The notes: generated by a model not told the origin, from the letters alone. A DNA stretch of 7,764 nt from JAJBWD01 sp041670885 (GCA_041670885.1 JBAXYJ010000133.1:1-7764); one strand, 5' to 3'. Positions 1-7,607 are shown, counted from the first letter of the stretch. Made by a program: numbers and translations.

Positions 1-633
1 TAATAGATTAAGAAATTCTCTGTCAAATTTTTCTCCATAGGGATTGTAGCCATAAGGTCCATCTTCCTTAAGTCTGTGAGAGAGATCACCGCTGGCGATA
101 ATAACTGCATTTTCATTTAATTCCTCTGCTGCTTTATTAATATTTATTCCAAATCTATATAAATCAATATCGCTGAGAGGGGCATAGGTTATATGAACAA
201 GCTTATAATTTTTGCAGTATTTATTAATAAAATAGAGGGGAACCATAGCTCCATGATCTAAAGTTACAGAGGAGTTATACTTTTTAAGCAGTGAATTTGT
301 AGTAAGTACAGCCGGTACATTTTCATTATAAGATAACTCATATATTTTTTTAGACAGTTCTTTATTGATTGACAGCTTCATAGAAACTGAAGGGGCACCA
401 AAATTTTTAAAATCTCCATAAATTTCATTCTGATAACTTATGGAGACAGCGTCCTGAAACATAACGCCATGGGGAGTTATAATAATTATGGTACTGGGAG
501 ATTTCTCACCAATCTCCTTTCCAATGGCATTAAAACTTTTGCTGGTATCACTTATCTTTGCCTCCATACCCTTTCCTATTTCCGGAAGTATAATAGGGGG
601 GTGGGGAAGAAGGTAAAAGCCTTGTAAACTCAC
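1..633 (-). CDS. LigB-family extradiol dioxygenase-like protein, probable N-terminal half of AmmeMemoRadiSam system protein A (partial, runs off left edge)
   Basis: The frame is open for 211 codons from a GTG at 633 to the window edge with no stop, so the C-terminus is missing. The GTG is chosen because AGAGGTGA lies about 6 bases upstream and no in-frame ATG precedes the conserved N-terminus (LQGFYLLPHPPIILPEIGKG). Visible LigB-fold motifs are LPHPP with His11, TPHG with His55, LDHG with His127 and SGDLSHR with His186. By analogy with LigB, His11 and His55 would be metal ligands and His186 the catalytic-type histidine. In clostridia this domain is often fused to a C-terminal AMMECR1 domain and sits next to a radical SAM gene (the AmmeMemoRadiSam set, function unknown). 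If so, that half and the radical SAM gene lie to the left. The fusion is inference; the LigB-like fold is well supported. It probably has its own promoter at 661-689. Confidence 0.85.
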   Translation of the reverse strand, partial: MSLQGFYLLPHPPIILPEIGKGMEAKISDTSKSFNAIGKEIGEKSPSTIIIITPHGVMFQDAVSISYQNEIYGDFKNFGAPSVSMKLSINKELSKKIYELSYNENVPAVLTTNSLLKKYNSSVTLDHGAMVPLYFINKYCKNYKLVHITYAPLSDIDLYRFGININKAAEELNENAVIIASGDLSHRLKEDGPYGYNPYGEKFDREFLNLL

Positions 634-638
634 AAAAA

Positions 639-646
639 TCACCTCT
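639..646 (-). promoter_or_regulatory. Ribosome binding site fixing a GTG start
   Basis: AGAGGTGA on the minus strand ends about 6 bases before GTG at 633. It decides the start of the LigB-family gene, because the first in-frame ATG is only at codon 23, after the conserved LPHPP motif. Confidence 0.75.
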
Positions 647-660
647 GTAAAATATTTTAG

Positions 661-689
661 ATTATATTAGTTTTGCCTGTTATAAGAAT
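661..689 (-). promoter_or_regulatory. Candidate promoter of the LigB-family gene
   Basis: A perfect -10 box TATAAT is read on the minus strand at 666-661. The hexamer 17 bases upstream (ATTCTT, 689-684) is a poor -35. The start of transcription would be near 654, giving a leader of about 20 bases that includes the Shine-Dalgarno site. A 6-base inverted repeat, CTGTTA at 677-682 and TAACAG at 708-713, flanks the -35 region. The -10 is convincing; the rest is weak. Confidence 0.4.
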
Positions 690-728
690 TAAATACACAG
701 GATTTTTTAACAGACTTAATTATAATAT

Positions 729-757
729 AAGCCTATAAAGATAAAATATAAAGGCTT
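729..757 (-). terminator. Weak hairpin just after the MFS gene
   Basis: AAGCCT at 729-734 and AGGCTT at 752-757 form a 6-base stem 4 bases after the exporter's stop codon, with further A-T pairs possible inside. The tail read on the minus strand (ATATTATAATT) is AU-rich but lacks a clean U run. It may be a leaky terminator or an mRNA 3'-end stabiliser, so some read-through into the LigB-family gene is possible. Confidence 0.4.
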
Positions 758-760
758 AGT

Positions 761-2020
761 TTAGGCTGGAATATCTTTTGCTTCGTAGGCTTCATCACAG
801 GCTCTGGTTAGAAATATTACTGCAGCTATTGCTGATAGTATATTTACGATGGTTAAAAGATTATAGTACTTCATTGAATCCAGTAAAATACCAAAAATCA
901 AAGAACCTATAGGAACAGCACCCTGTGAGAACATACCTAGTATTGAAAAGAATCTGGAACGCATTTCATCCGGTACCAGGTTCTGCAGGTTCGTTGAAAT
1001 TGGTGTATTTACAAAAGCATTGAAAAATCCCATTATACAGCAGCAGAGGGATATGGAAATAAACAAAGACCAGGCTGCCCCGCCATACATATTTACTATC
1101 TTTGGGAAAAGTAGTATAGAAATTATTGCTGTTACAATTGTTTCAATAATAAGTCCGGTTTTCATAAGCTTTTTTAGACCTAAATTTTTAAAATATATGG
1201 AAATCCCAATGTTACCAAGAAGTATGCCTGCTGTATAGAAGCCCATTATATATCCATACTGCTGTGAAACAAATCCAATTTCCTTCTTTAGGACATAGGG
1301 CATTATTATATCAAATAATGGTGCCAGTAATAAATTTGAAATCATAGCAAAAGTGAACAATTGAAGTAATCCTTTTTTTACTGTAATGAATTTAAGTACT
1401 TCGGAATTTTCACTTAGAAATAATTTAATGTTTATTTTCTCTTTCTTAGCTGCTTCTTTATTATAGGAAATGAAGAAGGAGAATACTGCTGAAATTATAA
1501 AGGAAAAACCATTTAAATAAAATACCATTTTTATCCCCCAGATGCCGTAAATCACGCCTCCCAGGGCAGGTCCTAAAATCAAAGATGCTGCATCAAATCC
1601 GCCCTTTGCAGAATTAGCTTCTATCAGCTCATCTTTTGATATCAGATCCGGAAGCAAAGCAGAGGAGGAAGAATTGAATAAGCTGTCCATTACAGATATA
1701 AAAATCTGCAGGAAAAACAGAATATAAATATTGAAATTTCCTGCCATGGCAAGAAGCCCGCACGAAATAATAAGAAGTCCTCTTGCTATATCCATAACTA
1801 TCATTATATTTCTTCTGTTTTTTCTGTCTCCTATTATACCTGAGAAAGGAGCAGCTATGAGGGCAGGTACAAGTGTCATCACTGAAAAGATACCCATTAA
1901 AGTTCCTGAGCCTGTTAAATCAAGTATATAAAGAGGAAGAGCTATCATTTGGATGCCGCTGCCAATAAGAGATATAAATCTGCCGCCTAAAAACATCCAG
2001 AGATTTTTATTTTTATTCAT
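761..2020 (-). CDS. MFS transporter, multidrug/macrolide-efflux type (MFS_3/MefA-like)
   Basis: This 419-residue integral membrane protein has the size and hydrophobic pattern of a 12-helix Major Facilitator. The first transmembrane segments lie at about 10-32 and 40-60. The loop between helices 2 and 3 carries motif A (GIIGDRKNRR, residues 61-70). A motif-C-like antiporter signature with LGPALGG (149-155) lies in helix 5. The second-half stretch NTPISTNLQNLVPDEMRSRF (338-357) is typical of the MefA/EntS-like branch, which exports drugs, macrolides or siderophores by proton antiport. The ATG at 2020 has AAAGGAG at 2030-2036, next to the stop codon of the upstream regulator and 6 bases away, so translation is likely coupled and the two genes form one operon. 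Direction (efflux) follows from the family and the regulator context. The substrate cannot be read from the sequence. Confidence 0.9.
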   Translation of the reverse strand: MNKNKNLWMFLGGRFISLIGSGIQMIALPLYILDLTGSGTLMGIFSVMTLVPALIAAPFSGIIGDRKNRRNIMIVMDIARGLLIISCGLLAMAGNFNIYILFFLQIFISVMDSLFNSSSSALLPDLISKDELIEANSAKGGFDAASLILGPALGGVIYGIWGIKMVFYLNGFSFIISAVFSFFISYNKEAAKKEKINIKLFLSENSEVLKFITVKKGLLQLFTFAMISNLLLAPLFDIIMPYVLKKEIGFVSQQYGYIMGFYTAGILLGNIGISIYFKNLGLKKLMKTGLIIETIVTAIISILLFPKIVNMYGGAAWSLFISISLCCCIMGFFNAFVNTPISTNLQNLVPDEMRSRFFSILGMFSQGAVPIGSLIFGILLDSMKYYNLLTIVNILSAIAAVIFLTRACDEAYEAKDIPA

Positions 2021-2026
2021 AACCGC

Positions 2027-2797
2027 TTACTCCTTTACCCAATAACTGCTGCCGTCATTTGTTCTCTCAATAAACCCATATTCAACCAAGGCTCTTCTTA
2101 GAGTGGCATAATCTTCATATATCCTTTTTATGATTCTGTTAAATTCTTTTTCTGAATAAATCTTTCCTTTAGAAAAATTCTTAACTATTTCACTGAGCAC
2201 AATTATTTTCTTTTTCTCTTTAACAGGATAGCTTTTTAATGCTCCATTTTCACTGATGTATGACTTTATAATGTTTTCTCTTTCCTTATCGCTGATATTA
2301 TACCTGTCATCTATTGTGGTGGCTGTTTTATGAGCATCACATAAATCATCTTTATCCAGGCTATTAATCTTTTTGTCAGTATTCTTTGAAAGCAAATCCA
2401 TCATAGATAAAAACAATTTTGCCTGCTTTTCCTTTTCTCTTAATTTAAAACGGTGATTTCTTATAGTTGACTGGGCAACGCCTAATTTTGCTGCGGCTTC
2501 TTTATCTGATAAGCCCTCAGACATAAGGGTTAGAAGCTGTCTTTGAACTTCAGATAGTCCAGTAAAGACTGGGTTCATGCCAAGTAAGTATTGAAGCATG
2601 GAACCATGATCTGTTTCAATATGAATTTCAGCAGTTTTTTTTGCATCATATAATTTAGAATTAATTTCAAATATTTGTCCTTTTTCAAATGATTCCTCGC
2701 AGATTATACATTTATAATCGGTATCGCTTTCTATAAAACCATTTTCTATTTCTTCTATTCCTGCGGTCCAGAATAATTCCTTTGATTTTGTATCCAT
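2027..2797 (-). CDS. LuxR-type HTH transcriptional regulator with DUF2087 domain
   Basis: This is a cytoplasmic DNA-binding protein of 256 residues from the start chosen here. Residues 30-64 hold CIIC and HIETDH (Cys30, Cys33, His59, His64), a spacing that could bind zinc. Residues 81-119 form a LuxR/GerE-type helix-turn-helix (LSEVQRQLLTLMSEGLSDKE, then AAAKLGVAQSTIRNHRFKLR). Residues about 181-254 match DUF2087, with the conserved KEKKKIIVLSEI, EKEFNRIIKRI, DYATLRRALVEYGFIER and the terminal YW. The frame extends to an ATG at 2830, but ATG 2797 has AAGGA 9 bases upstream, while the earlier ATG lies at or before the predicted transcription start. The frame from 2797 also begins MDTKSKELFW, which fits family N-termini as I remember them. 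It is probably the local regulator of the coupled MFS gene and of itself. Its ligand is unknown. Confidence 0.88.
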   Translation of the reverse strand: MDTKSKELFWTAGIEEIENGFIESDTDYKCIICEESFEKGQIFEINSKLYDAKKTAEIHIETDHGSMLQYLLGMNPVFTGLSEVQRQLLTLMSEGLSDKEAAAKLGVAQSTIRNHRFKLREKEKQAKLFLSMMDLLSKNTDKKINSLDKDDLCDAHKTATTIDDRYNISDKERENIIKSYISENGALKSYPVKEKKKIIVLSEIVKNFSKGKIYSEKEFNRIIKRIYEDYATLRRALVEYGFIERTNDGSSYWVKE

Positions 2798-2806
2798 AAA
2801 ACCTAT

Positions 2807-2811
2807 TCCTT
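2807..2811 (-). promoter_or_regulatory. Ribosome binding site deciding the regulator's start
   Basis: AAGGA on the minus strand lies 9 bases before ATG at 2797. No comparable site precedes the upstream in-frame ATG at 2830, where only a weak GGTG is present. Confidence 0.65.
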
Positions 2812-2831
2812 TCAATTTTAATAATATCATT

Positions 2832-2860
2832 ATAATACACCATAAAAATAATATTGTCTA
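2832..2860 (-). promoter_or_regulatory. Sigma-A-type promoter of the regulator-MFS operon
   Basis: On the minus strand, TAGACA (2860-2855, 5 of 6 to TTGACA) and TATTAT (2837-2832, 5 of 6 to TATAAT) are separated by exactly 17 bases. Transcription would start near 2825, about 27 bases before the ATG at 2797. This places the upstream ATG at 2830 outside the transcript. Confidence 0.6.
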
Positions 2861-2877
2861 TAAATATATAAACAATA
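2852..2877. promoter_or_regulatory. 26-base near-palindrome overlapping the -35 box (candidate operator)
   Basis: Outer arms TATTGTCTATA (2852-2862) and TATAAACAATA (2867-2877) are complementary at 10 of 11 positions around AATA. The dyad spans the predicted -35 box of the regulator's promoter, where a bound repressor or activator could act. The DUF2087 regulator encoded directly downstream is the obvious candidate ligand-responsive protein. The AT-richness lowers the significance. Confidence 0.45.
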
Positions 2878-2904
2878 ATTAAAAATGTCTAACAAATATA
2901 GAAT

Positions 2905-2936
2905 AAAAAAGGAAGAATCTATTAAAAAGATTCTTC
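2905..2936 (-). terminator. Rho-independent terminator of ptsG
   Basis: Read on the minus strand, GAAGAATCT (2936-2928) and AGATTCTTC (2920-2912) form a perfect 9-base stem with a 7-base loop. A C and then six T follow (2911-2905). It lies 22 bases after the ptsG stop codon and separates ptsG from the regulator operon. Confidence 0.9.
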
Positions 2937-2958
2937 TGATTTACATAAATATATTTAA

Positions 2959-4989
2959 TTAACCTACTTCAGCAATATTTTTTTGACCAAGCTTTACATT
3001 TTCACCTATTTTAACTGAAATTTTCATTCCTTCTTCCAGATTAGTAAATACCACAGGTGTAATTATTGAAGGAACCTTATGTTTTATCTTATCTATATCA
3101 ACTTTTAATATCATCTCTCCTGCTGCAACTTTGTCACCCTGGTTTTTAAGCGCTTTAAAGCCTTCACCTTTTAGGTTCACAGTATCCAAACCAAAGTGAA
3201 TAAGAACCTCCAGACCATTATCTGCTGTTATCCCGAAAGCATGCATTGTGGGAAAGAAGGATGTTATTTCTCCATCTACAGGTGACACCACCTCACCCTT
3301 TAAAGGTTCAATTGCAAAACCATCTCCCATATATTTTTGAGAGAAAACCTCATCGGGGACATCGGTAATAGATATTATTTTTCCTTCTACAGGAGCTGTT
3401 ATGGAAAGCTTACCTTTACTTTTAATTTCTATTACAGAATCCGGTTCATCATAATAATCTTGCGAAGAAACTGGTATTTTCCCAGCCATTATATCCTTAA
3501 TCTGCATCTTTATGCTGTCTGATTTTGGACCAAATATTGCCTGTATGTTATTTCCTACTTCAATTACCCCTGCGGCACCAAGGCTTTTAAGTTCAGCTTT
3601 ATTAACATTTTTAATATCGTTAACAGATATACGAAGCCTTGTTATACATGCATCCAGATATGATATATTATCTTTTCCTCCTAATGCTTCAAGTATTGCT
3701 GATGGAAGCTTTCCAGCTTTTACATTGCTTTTTTCTGTATCTATTACTTCATCTTCACGTCCGGGTGTCTTAAGATCCCATTTTCTTATAGCAAACCTGA
3801 AACCAAAATAATAAATTGCTGCAAATGCAAGCCCTACAGGTATTACAAGCCACCAGGGAGTTCTGCTGGGCATAACACCGAATAATAGGAAATCGATAAT
3901 ACCGCCTGAGAATGTCATTCCTATTTTAACATTTAGAATCTGCATTACCATGAATGAAAGCCCTGCGAATAAACAATGCATAGCAAATAATACAGGAGCT
4001 ACAAATAAAAATGAGAATTCTATAGGCTCTGTAATTCCTGTTAAAAATGATGTAAGTGCTGCTGAACCCATTATTCCTGCAACCTGTTTTTTGTTTTCCG
4101 GCTTTGCTTCATGGTATATGGCATAAGCCGCCGCAGGAAGTCCAAACATCATGAACGGGAATTTGCCTGTCATAAATGTGCCTGCTGTAAATGGAACTCC
4201 ATCTTTTAATTGGGCGAAGAATATGTTTTGATCACCATTGACCACCTGACCTGCTTTATTTACATATTCTCCAAACTGATACCAGAAAGGGTTATAAAAT
4301 ATGTGATGAAGACCAAAGGGTATAAGTGCTCTTTCAATTATGCCAAAAACTAAAGCAGCTGCTGTTCTGTTTGTATCTATCATATTGTGTGAAAAAGTAT
4401 TAAGTCCTGCCTGAATTATTGGCCATATAAATGTTAATGCTACTCCTATAAATAATGAATATACTGCAGTAACAATAGGCACAAATCTTTTGCCGGCAAA
4501 GAAACCTAAGTATGGAGGAAGTTCTATTTTATAATATTTCTTATAAACCGAAGCTGCTGCTATACCTATAATAATTCCTCCGAAAACTCCTGTCTGAAGA
4601 GTTGGAATCCCAAGTACACTGGCATATGCAGGATTTCTGCCTACCATACCTGAATTTACACCAGCAATAAGTCCCATGGTAACATTCATGATTAAAAAAC
4701 CTACTATGGCTGCCAGACCCGCAACTCCATCTCCATCGGACAATCCAACTGCTACTCCAACAGCAAAGAGCAGGGCCAGATTTGAAAATATTATGCTTCC
4801 TGCAGATTCCATAACTTTAGCCAGAGACTGAACCCAGAATGCATTAAGAGCAGGAGCTGCAGTCAAAAATTGTGGATTTTGTAGAGCATTGCCGAAAGCC
4901 AAGAGTATTCCTGCTGCGGGAAGCAGTGCAACAGGAAGCATGAGTGCCTTACCAACCTGCTGAAGAATTCCAAATGATTTTTTAATCAT
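2959..4989 (-). CDS. ptsG: Glucose-specific PTS permease EIICBA
   Basis: This 676-residue membrane protein takes up glucose and phosphorylates it to glucose-6-phosphate, with phosphate passed from PEP through EI and HPr. The domain order is EIIC (about 1-410), EIIB (about 425-505) and EIIA (about 525-670). EIIC carries the near-invariant LGFFAGKRFVPIV, GLHHIFYNPFWY (His228/His229) and GITEPIEF (318-325) blocks, and ends with FGFRFAIRKWDLKTPGRED as in Bacillus PtsG. The EIIB phosphorylation cysteine is Cys448 in LDACITRLR. EIIA has His583 in TMHAFG and the phosphorylated His598 in LIHFG. Length and blocks match B. subtilis PtsG (about 700 residues) closely, which favours glucose over N-acetylglucosamine. 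The ATG has GAGGTGA 5 bases upstream. It appears monocistronic, between two terminators. No GlcT antiterminator gene is in the window. Confidence 0.93.
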   Translation of the reverse strand: MIKKSFGILQQVGKALMLPVALLPAAGILLAFGNALQNPQFLTAAPALNAFWVQSLAKVMESAGSIIFSNLALLFAVGVAVGLSDGDGVAGLAAIVGFLIMNVTMGLIAGVNSGMVGRNPAYASVLGIPTLQTGVFGGIIIGIAAASVYKKYYKIELPPYLGFFAGKRFVPIVTAVYSLFIGVALTFIWPIIQAGLNTFSHNMIDTNRTAAALVFGIIERALIPFGLHHIFYNPFWYQFGEYVNKAGQVVNGDQNIFFAQLKDGVPFTAGTFMTGKFPFMMFGLPAAAYAIYHEAKPENKKQVAGIMGSAALTSFLTGITEPIEFSFLFVAPVLFAMHCLFAGLSFMVMQILNVKIGMTFSGGIIDFLLFGVMPSRTPWWLVIPVGLAFAAIYYFGFRFAIRKWDLKTPGREDEVIDTEKSNVKAGKLPSAILEALGGKDNISYLDACITRLRISVNDIKNVNKAELKSLGAAGVIEVGNNIQAIFGPKSDSIKMQIKDIMAGKIPVSSQDYYDEPDSVIEIKSKGKLSITAPVEGKIISITDVPDEVFSQKYMGDGFAIEPLKGEVVSPVDGEITSFFPTMHAFGITADNGLEVLIHFGLDTVNLKGEGFKALKNQGDKVAAGEMILKVDIDKIKHKVPSIITPVVFTNLEEGMKISVKIGENVKLGQKNIAEVG

Positions 4990-5137
4990 AATTTCACCTC
5001 ATTTTGAATTAAAGGTAGAATATAAAATTAGCTTCTTTAAAGGTATTTTTCGTAATTTAATAAATAATATACTTTTAGAAGTATAGTAATATATTCATGC
5101 CAGTTCTAATAAAAACATTTGAAATTTTTCAGAAAAA
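4990..5137 (-). promoter_or_regulatory. ptsG leader and promoter region
   Basis: The gap between the M56 terminator and ptsG is AT-rich. The best promoter candidate on the minus strand is TATACT at 5085-5080, with a weak TTAGAA 18 bases upstream (5109-5104). A perfect 7-base dyad, TATACTT at 5068-5074 and AAGTATA at 5079-5085, covers that -10 box. TTAAAGGTA occurs twice in direct orientation, at 5009-5017 and 5037-5045. The Shine-Dalgarno site GAGGTGA is at 5000-4994. I see no convincing RAT antiterminator plus GC-rich terminator pair of the GlcT type. Confidence 0.4.
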
Positions 5138-5160
5138 TTGAGGGAATGTAAATCCCTCAA
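5131..5160 (-). terminator. Rho-independent terminator overlapping the M56 stop codon
   Basis: Read on the minus strand, TTGAGGGA (5160-5153) and TCCCTCAA (5145-5138) form a perfect 8-base stem with a 7-base loop, and TTTTTCT follows. The TGA stop (5159-5157) of the M56 gene is inside the 5' arm, so the coding region runs straight into the hairpin. Confidence 0.88.
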
Positions 5161-7607
5161 TTAATTTTAAAAAGTACTTCTTCTTTTTTAGTTTTTAAAT
5201 TTATTTTTACAATGCGGAAGTCACTGAGCTTTAAATCTGCTAAGTTAGTAACTCCTTTTTTATAGGGTGAACCTATAACATTCTCTTCGTCTATCTTATA
5301 CCAGTTAAGATAGTCATAATCTGTGATATTTTGCAAGTTCTCAATATAATCTGTTTTTATCGCTGTTTCATCATAGCCGGAAGGAATGGAAGTCAGCTTT
5401 TTCTGCTTACCCATATCATAGAATATTTTTTTATCTGGTCCTTTAATTAATACGCCCCAGGGCAGCATGGAAGAACTTGTCATATTCCTATACCAGGTGA
5501 CTTTGTTATCTGCCAGGTTATAATTAGTTTCCAGCTCTTTTACTGAGCCATCATGTAAATTACAGAGGTAGAGACCTTCTGTATTTTTAATATCCGCTTC
5601 ATGGGTTCCTGTCCCAAGAATTAAAGCCAATCCATCGGGACTTGGGTACATTTCAGCAACTATAGAACCCTGGTAACTTCCTACCTTTAAATTTCGAAGA
5701 TCTATAATTGAATATATTCCTTTATTATTTCCAGAAACATTTATAGCTATTATATGGGAATAGTTATAAATAATTATTCGGCCATTATTATAATATTTTA
5801 TTTCCCAGGGGCCTACTCCAGGCTCCATATTTTTCATTTCCTGAACTGACTTTAGGAGCTTAGCTTTAACATTACTTGAGACGGAAGGACTTATTACATT
5901 TGTACTTATCTCACCTGCTGCTGCAGAAGGCATATAAATATAATCCTCTTCAGCCCACCCGTTAACGTGCCCATGAGATGAAATTAAAACCCATCCATCT
6001 TTTTCTTCTTTTATATTAACAAAAAGGTCATGATCGAGGCTATTGCCAATTATAAGTGCACTTAGGGATGGCTTTTCATAAATTTGAGCTCCTTTTTTCA
6101 GGTAAGCCTGGTTATAAAAGACTCCCCCTTTAGCCATAGTATAAGCAGTATTATCTATCCATCCTGTTTTTCCAACCTTAACATCTATATCTCTTATGGT
6201 AACACAGGATTTATCCTTATCTTTTATAAGAACCTGAATAAGATTTCCCTTTACTAATGGTTCTGTGCCCACAGTTACCTTATCTTTAGTTATAATCCCT
6301 AAATTATAATCAGTATGCTTACTCTCACTTATTACATATTTTGAATTAACCCAGTATTTAACGCTGCCGTCCTTTGAACTTACACCCAGCCAGTCATTGT
6401 ATTTTCCTGAGACAAATATAACATCACCATATTTTAAACTGCCTGCTGCTTTATAACTTTCAGAAGGGCCCTCTTTGGCAGTACAGTCGTTTATTATCAC
6501 AGTTTCCAATTGATAATCCTGAACCTTGCTTTTATCAAAACCTTGTGCTTCAGCCTTCCTGTTTCCATTTGTAAGCAGGGAAAGACCAATAGCTGCAAGT
6601 ATAATAAATGATAAAATTCCGATTATGAACTTTGGCTTTTTAAATTTCATTATTCCTTTAACTCTGCTTTTTATATTGCTTTCTCCAAAAGCCAGTATGC
6701 CCCCGTTAAAAATCATATTCTGCTTTGCTGCAAGATTGATCAGAGATGATGCATACTCGCTTCTTATGTCCTCATTGTTAAGAGATAAAACTTTCTCATC
6801 ACAGGACATCTCCATGTCTTTTTGAGATATTATAAATCCAAGCCAAATCATGGGGTTAAACCAATAAATGCATAAGGATATAACCCAGAGTATTTTTATA
6901 ATATTATCAAACCTTTTTATATGAACCAGTTCGTGGGTTGTAATGTACCTGAGCTCTGCTTCATTCGAAGTTTCAGCAGTATTTACGGGGAGAATTATTT
7001 TTGGCTTAATAAGACCAAATACAATAGGTGTAGGTATTTTATCGGATACATACATCTTAATATTTCTTTTTAAGCCCAACCTTTCTTTGCAATCGTATAC
7101 ATAATCCTTGCTGTATATAACTGCTTTTTTTAATTTAGTCCATGCAGATACATAGGAATAAACCGAATACAGTAATAAGCTTAATAAACCAGCAATCCAA
7201 ATCCAGGGGAATATATCATTTAAGTTTACTTTTTGCTTTTGGGAAACAACTTTTGCTGCTGCCGGTTTTGAAATTGAAGTTAATTCTTTAGTCTCGGTAT
7301 CAGTCTCAGTGGAACTTTTTATGGCAGTTTCATTTTCAGACTCACTGATATTTGGCAATTTATCAGCTGCTGTATACTCCGTATTACTGACTGCAGTTTC
7401 GGGCACAGGTATAACATTAAAAATGCTGAACATCGAGGTAAGAGAAAACGGAATAAGCAGTCTTAACAAAACAAAAATCCAAAGTATATGGCAGAAATAT
7501 TTTGGAAGCTTCCTGCCCAGCAGTAATCGTAATCCTATAATTATAATTACAGCAGCAGAAGCAAAAATGCTCATTTTTAATAATGCATAAAAAGCATTAT
7601 GAAGCAT
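5157..7607 (-). CDS. BlaR1-type M56 family membrane metallopeptidase with SH3-like extracellular domains
   Basis: This 816-residue protein has membrane segments at about 13-30, 38-58, 133-151, 237-258 and 327-345. The zinc-protease motif HELVH (His225, Glu226, His229) lies in the cytoplasmic part. The downstream DMEMSCDE segment supplies Glu266 as the likely third ligand. This is the BlaR1/MecR1 Peptidase_M56 arrangement, where an outside signal triggers proteolysis that relieves a repressor. A Ser/Thr-rich outer loop spans about 65-128. Instead of a penicillin-binding sensor, residues 346-816 show about three SH3-like repeats (about 366-425, 432-490 and 497-557, each with a late KYW or GW). 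A C-terminal beta-rich part follows with SPDG (656-659), resembling a propeller. Cell-wall or peptide sensing is inference. ATG 7607 has AAGGAGGG 7 bases upstream. No BlaI/MecI-type repressor gene is in the window. Confidence 0.85.
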   Translation of the reverse strand: MLHNAFYALLKMSIFASAAVIIIIGLRLLLGRKLPKYFCHILWIFVLLRLLIPFSLTSMFSIFNVIPVPETAVSNTEYTAADKLPNISESENETAIKSSTETDTETKELTSISKPAAAKVVSQKQKVNLNDIFPWIWIAGLLSLLLYSVYSYVSAWTKLKKAVIYSKDYVYDCKERLGLKRNIKMYVSDKIPTPIVFGLIKPKIILPVNTAETSNEAELRYITTHELVHIKRFDNIIKILWVISLCIYWFNPMIWLGFIISQKDMEMSCDEKVLSLNNEDIRSEYASSLINLAAKQNMIFNGGILAFGESNIKSRVKGIMKFKKPKFIIGILSFIILAAIGLSLLTNGNRKAEAQGFDKSKVQDYQLETVIINDCTAKEGPSESYKAAGSLKYGDVIFVSGKYNDWLGVSSKDGSVKYWVNSKYVISESKHTDYNLGIITKDKVTVGTEPLVKGNLIQVLIKDKDKSCVTIRDIDVKVGKTGWIDNTAYTMAKGGVFYNQAYLKKGAQIYEKPSLSALIIGNSLDHDLFVNIKEEKDGWVLISSHGHVNGWAEEDYIYMPSAAAGEISTNVISPSVSSNVKAKLLKSVQEMKNMEPGVGPWEIKYYNNGRIIIYNYSHIIAINVSGNNKGIYSIIDLRNLKVGSYQGSIVAEMYPSPDGLALILGTGTHEADIKNTEGLYLCNLHDGSVKELETNYNLADNKVTWYRNMTSSSMLPWGVLIKGPDKKIFYDMGKQKKLTSIPSGYDETAIKTDYIENLQNITDYDYLNWYKIDEENVIGSPYKKGVTNLADLKLSDFRIVKINLKTKKEEVLFKIN

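Noticed and set aside
1020..1238. Plus-strand open frame of 72 codons
   Set aside because: It lies wholly antisense to the MFS gene, has no family-like sequence and is explained by the reverse reading of the membrane protein's codons. The same holds for 1731-1931.
3337..3811. Two plus-strand open frames (3337-3522, 3512-3811)
   Set aside because: Both are antisense to the conserved EIIB/EIIA part of ptsG and show no recognisable domain.
5120..5131. TGAAA-TT-TTTCA dyad upstream of ptsG as a CcpA cre site
   Set aside because: It lacks the central CG and the length of a cre site, and overlaps the U tail of the M56 terminator, so it may be incidental.
6526..7590. Plus-strand open frames at 6526-6825 and 7309-7590
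   Set aside because: Both are antisense to the M56 gene, which has clear motifs in the coding frame.
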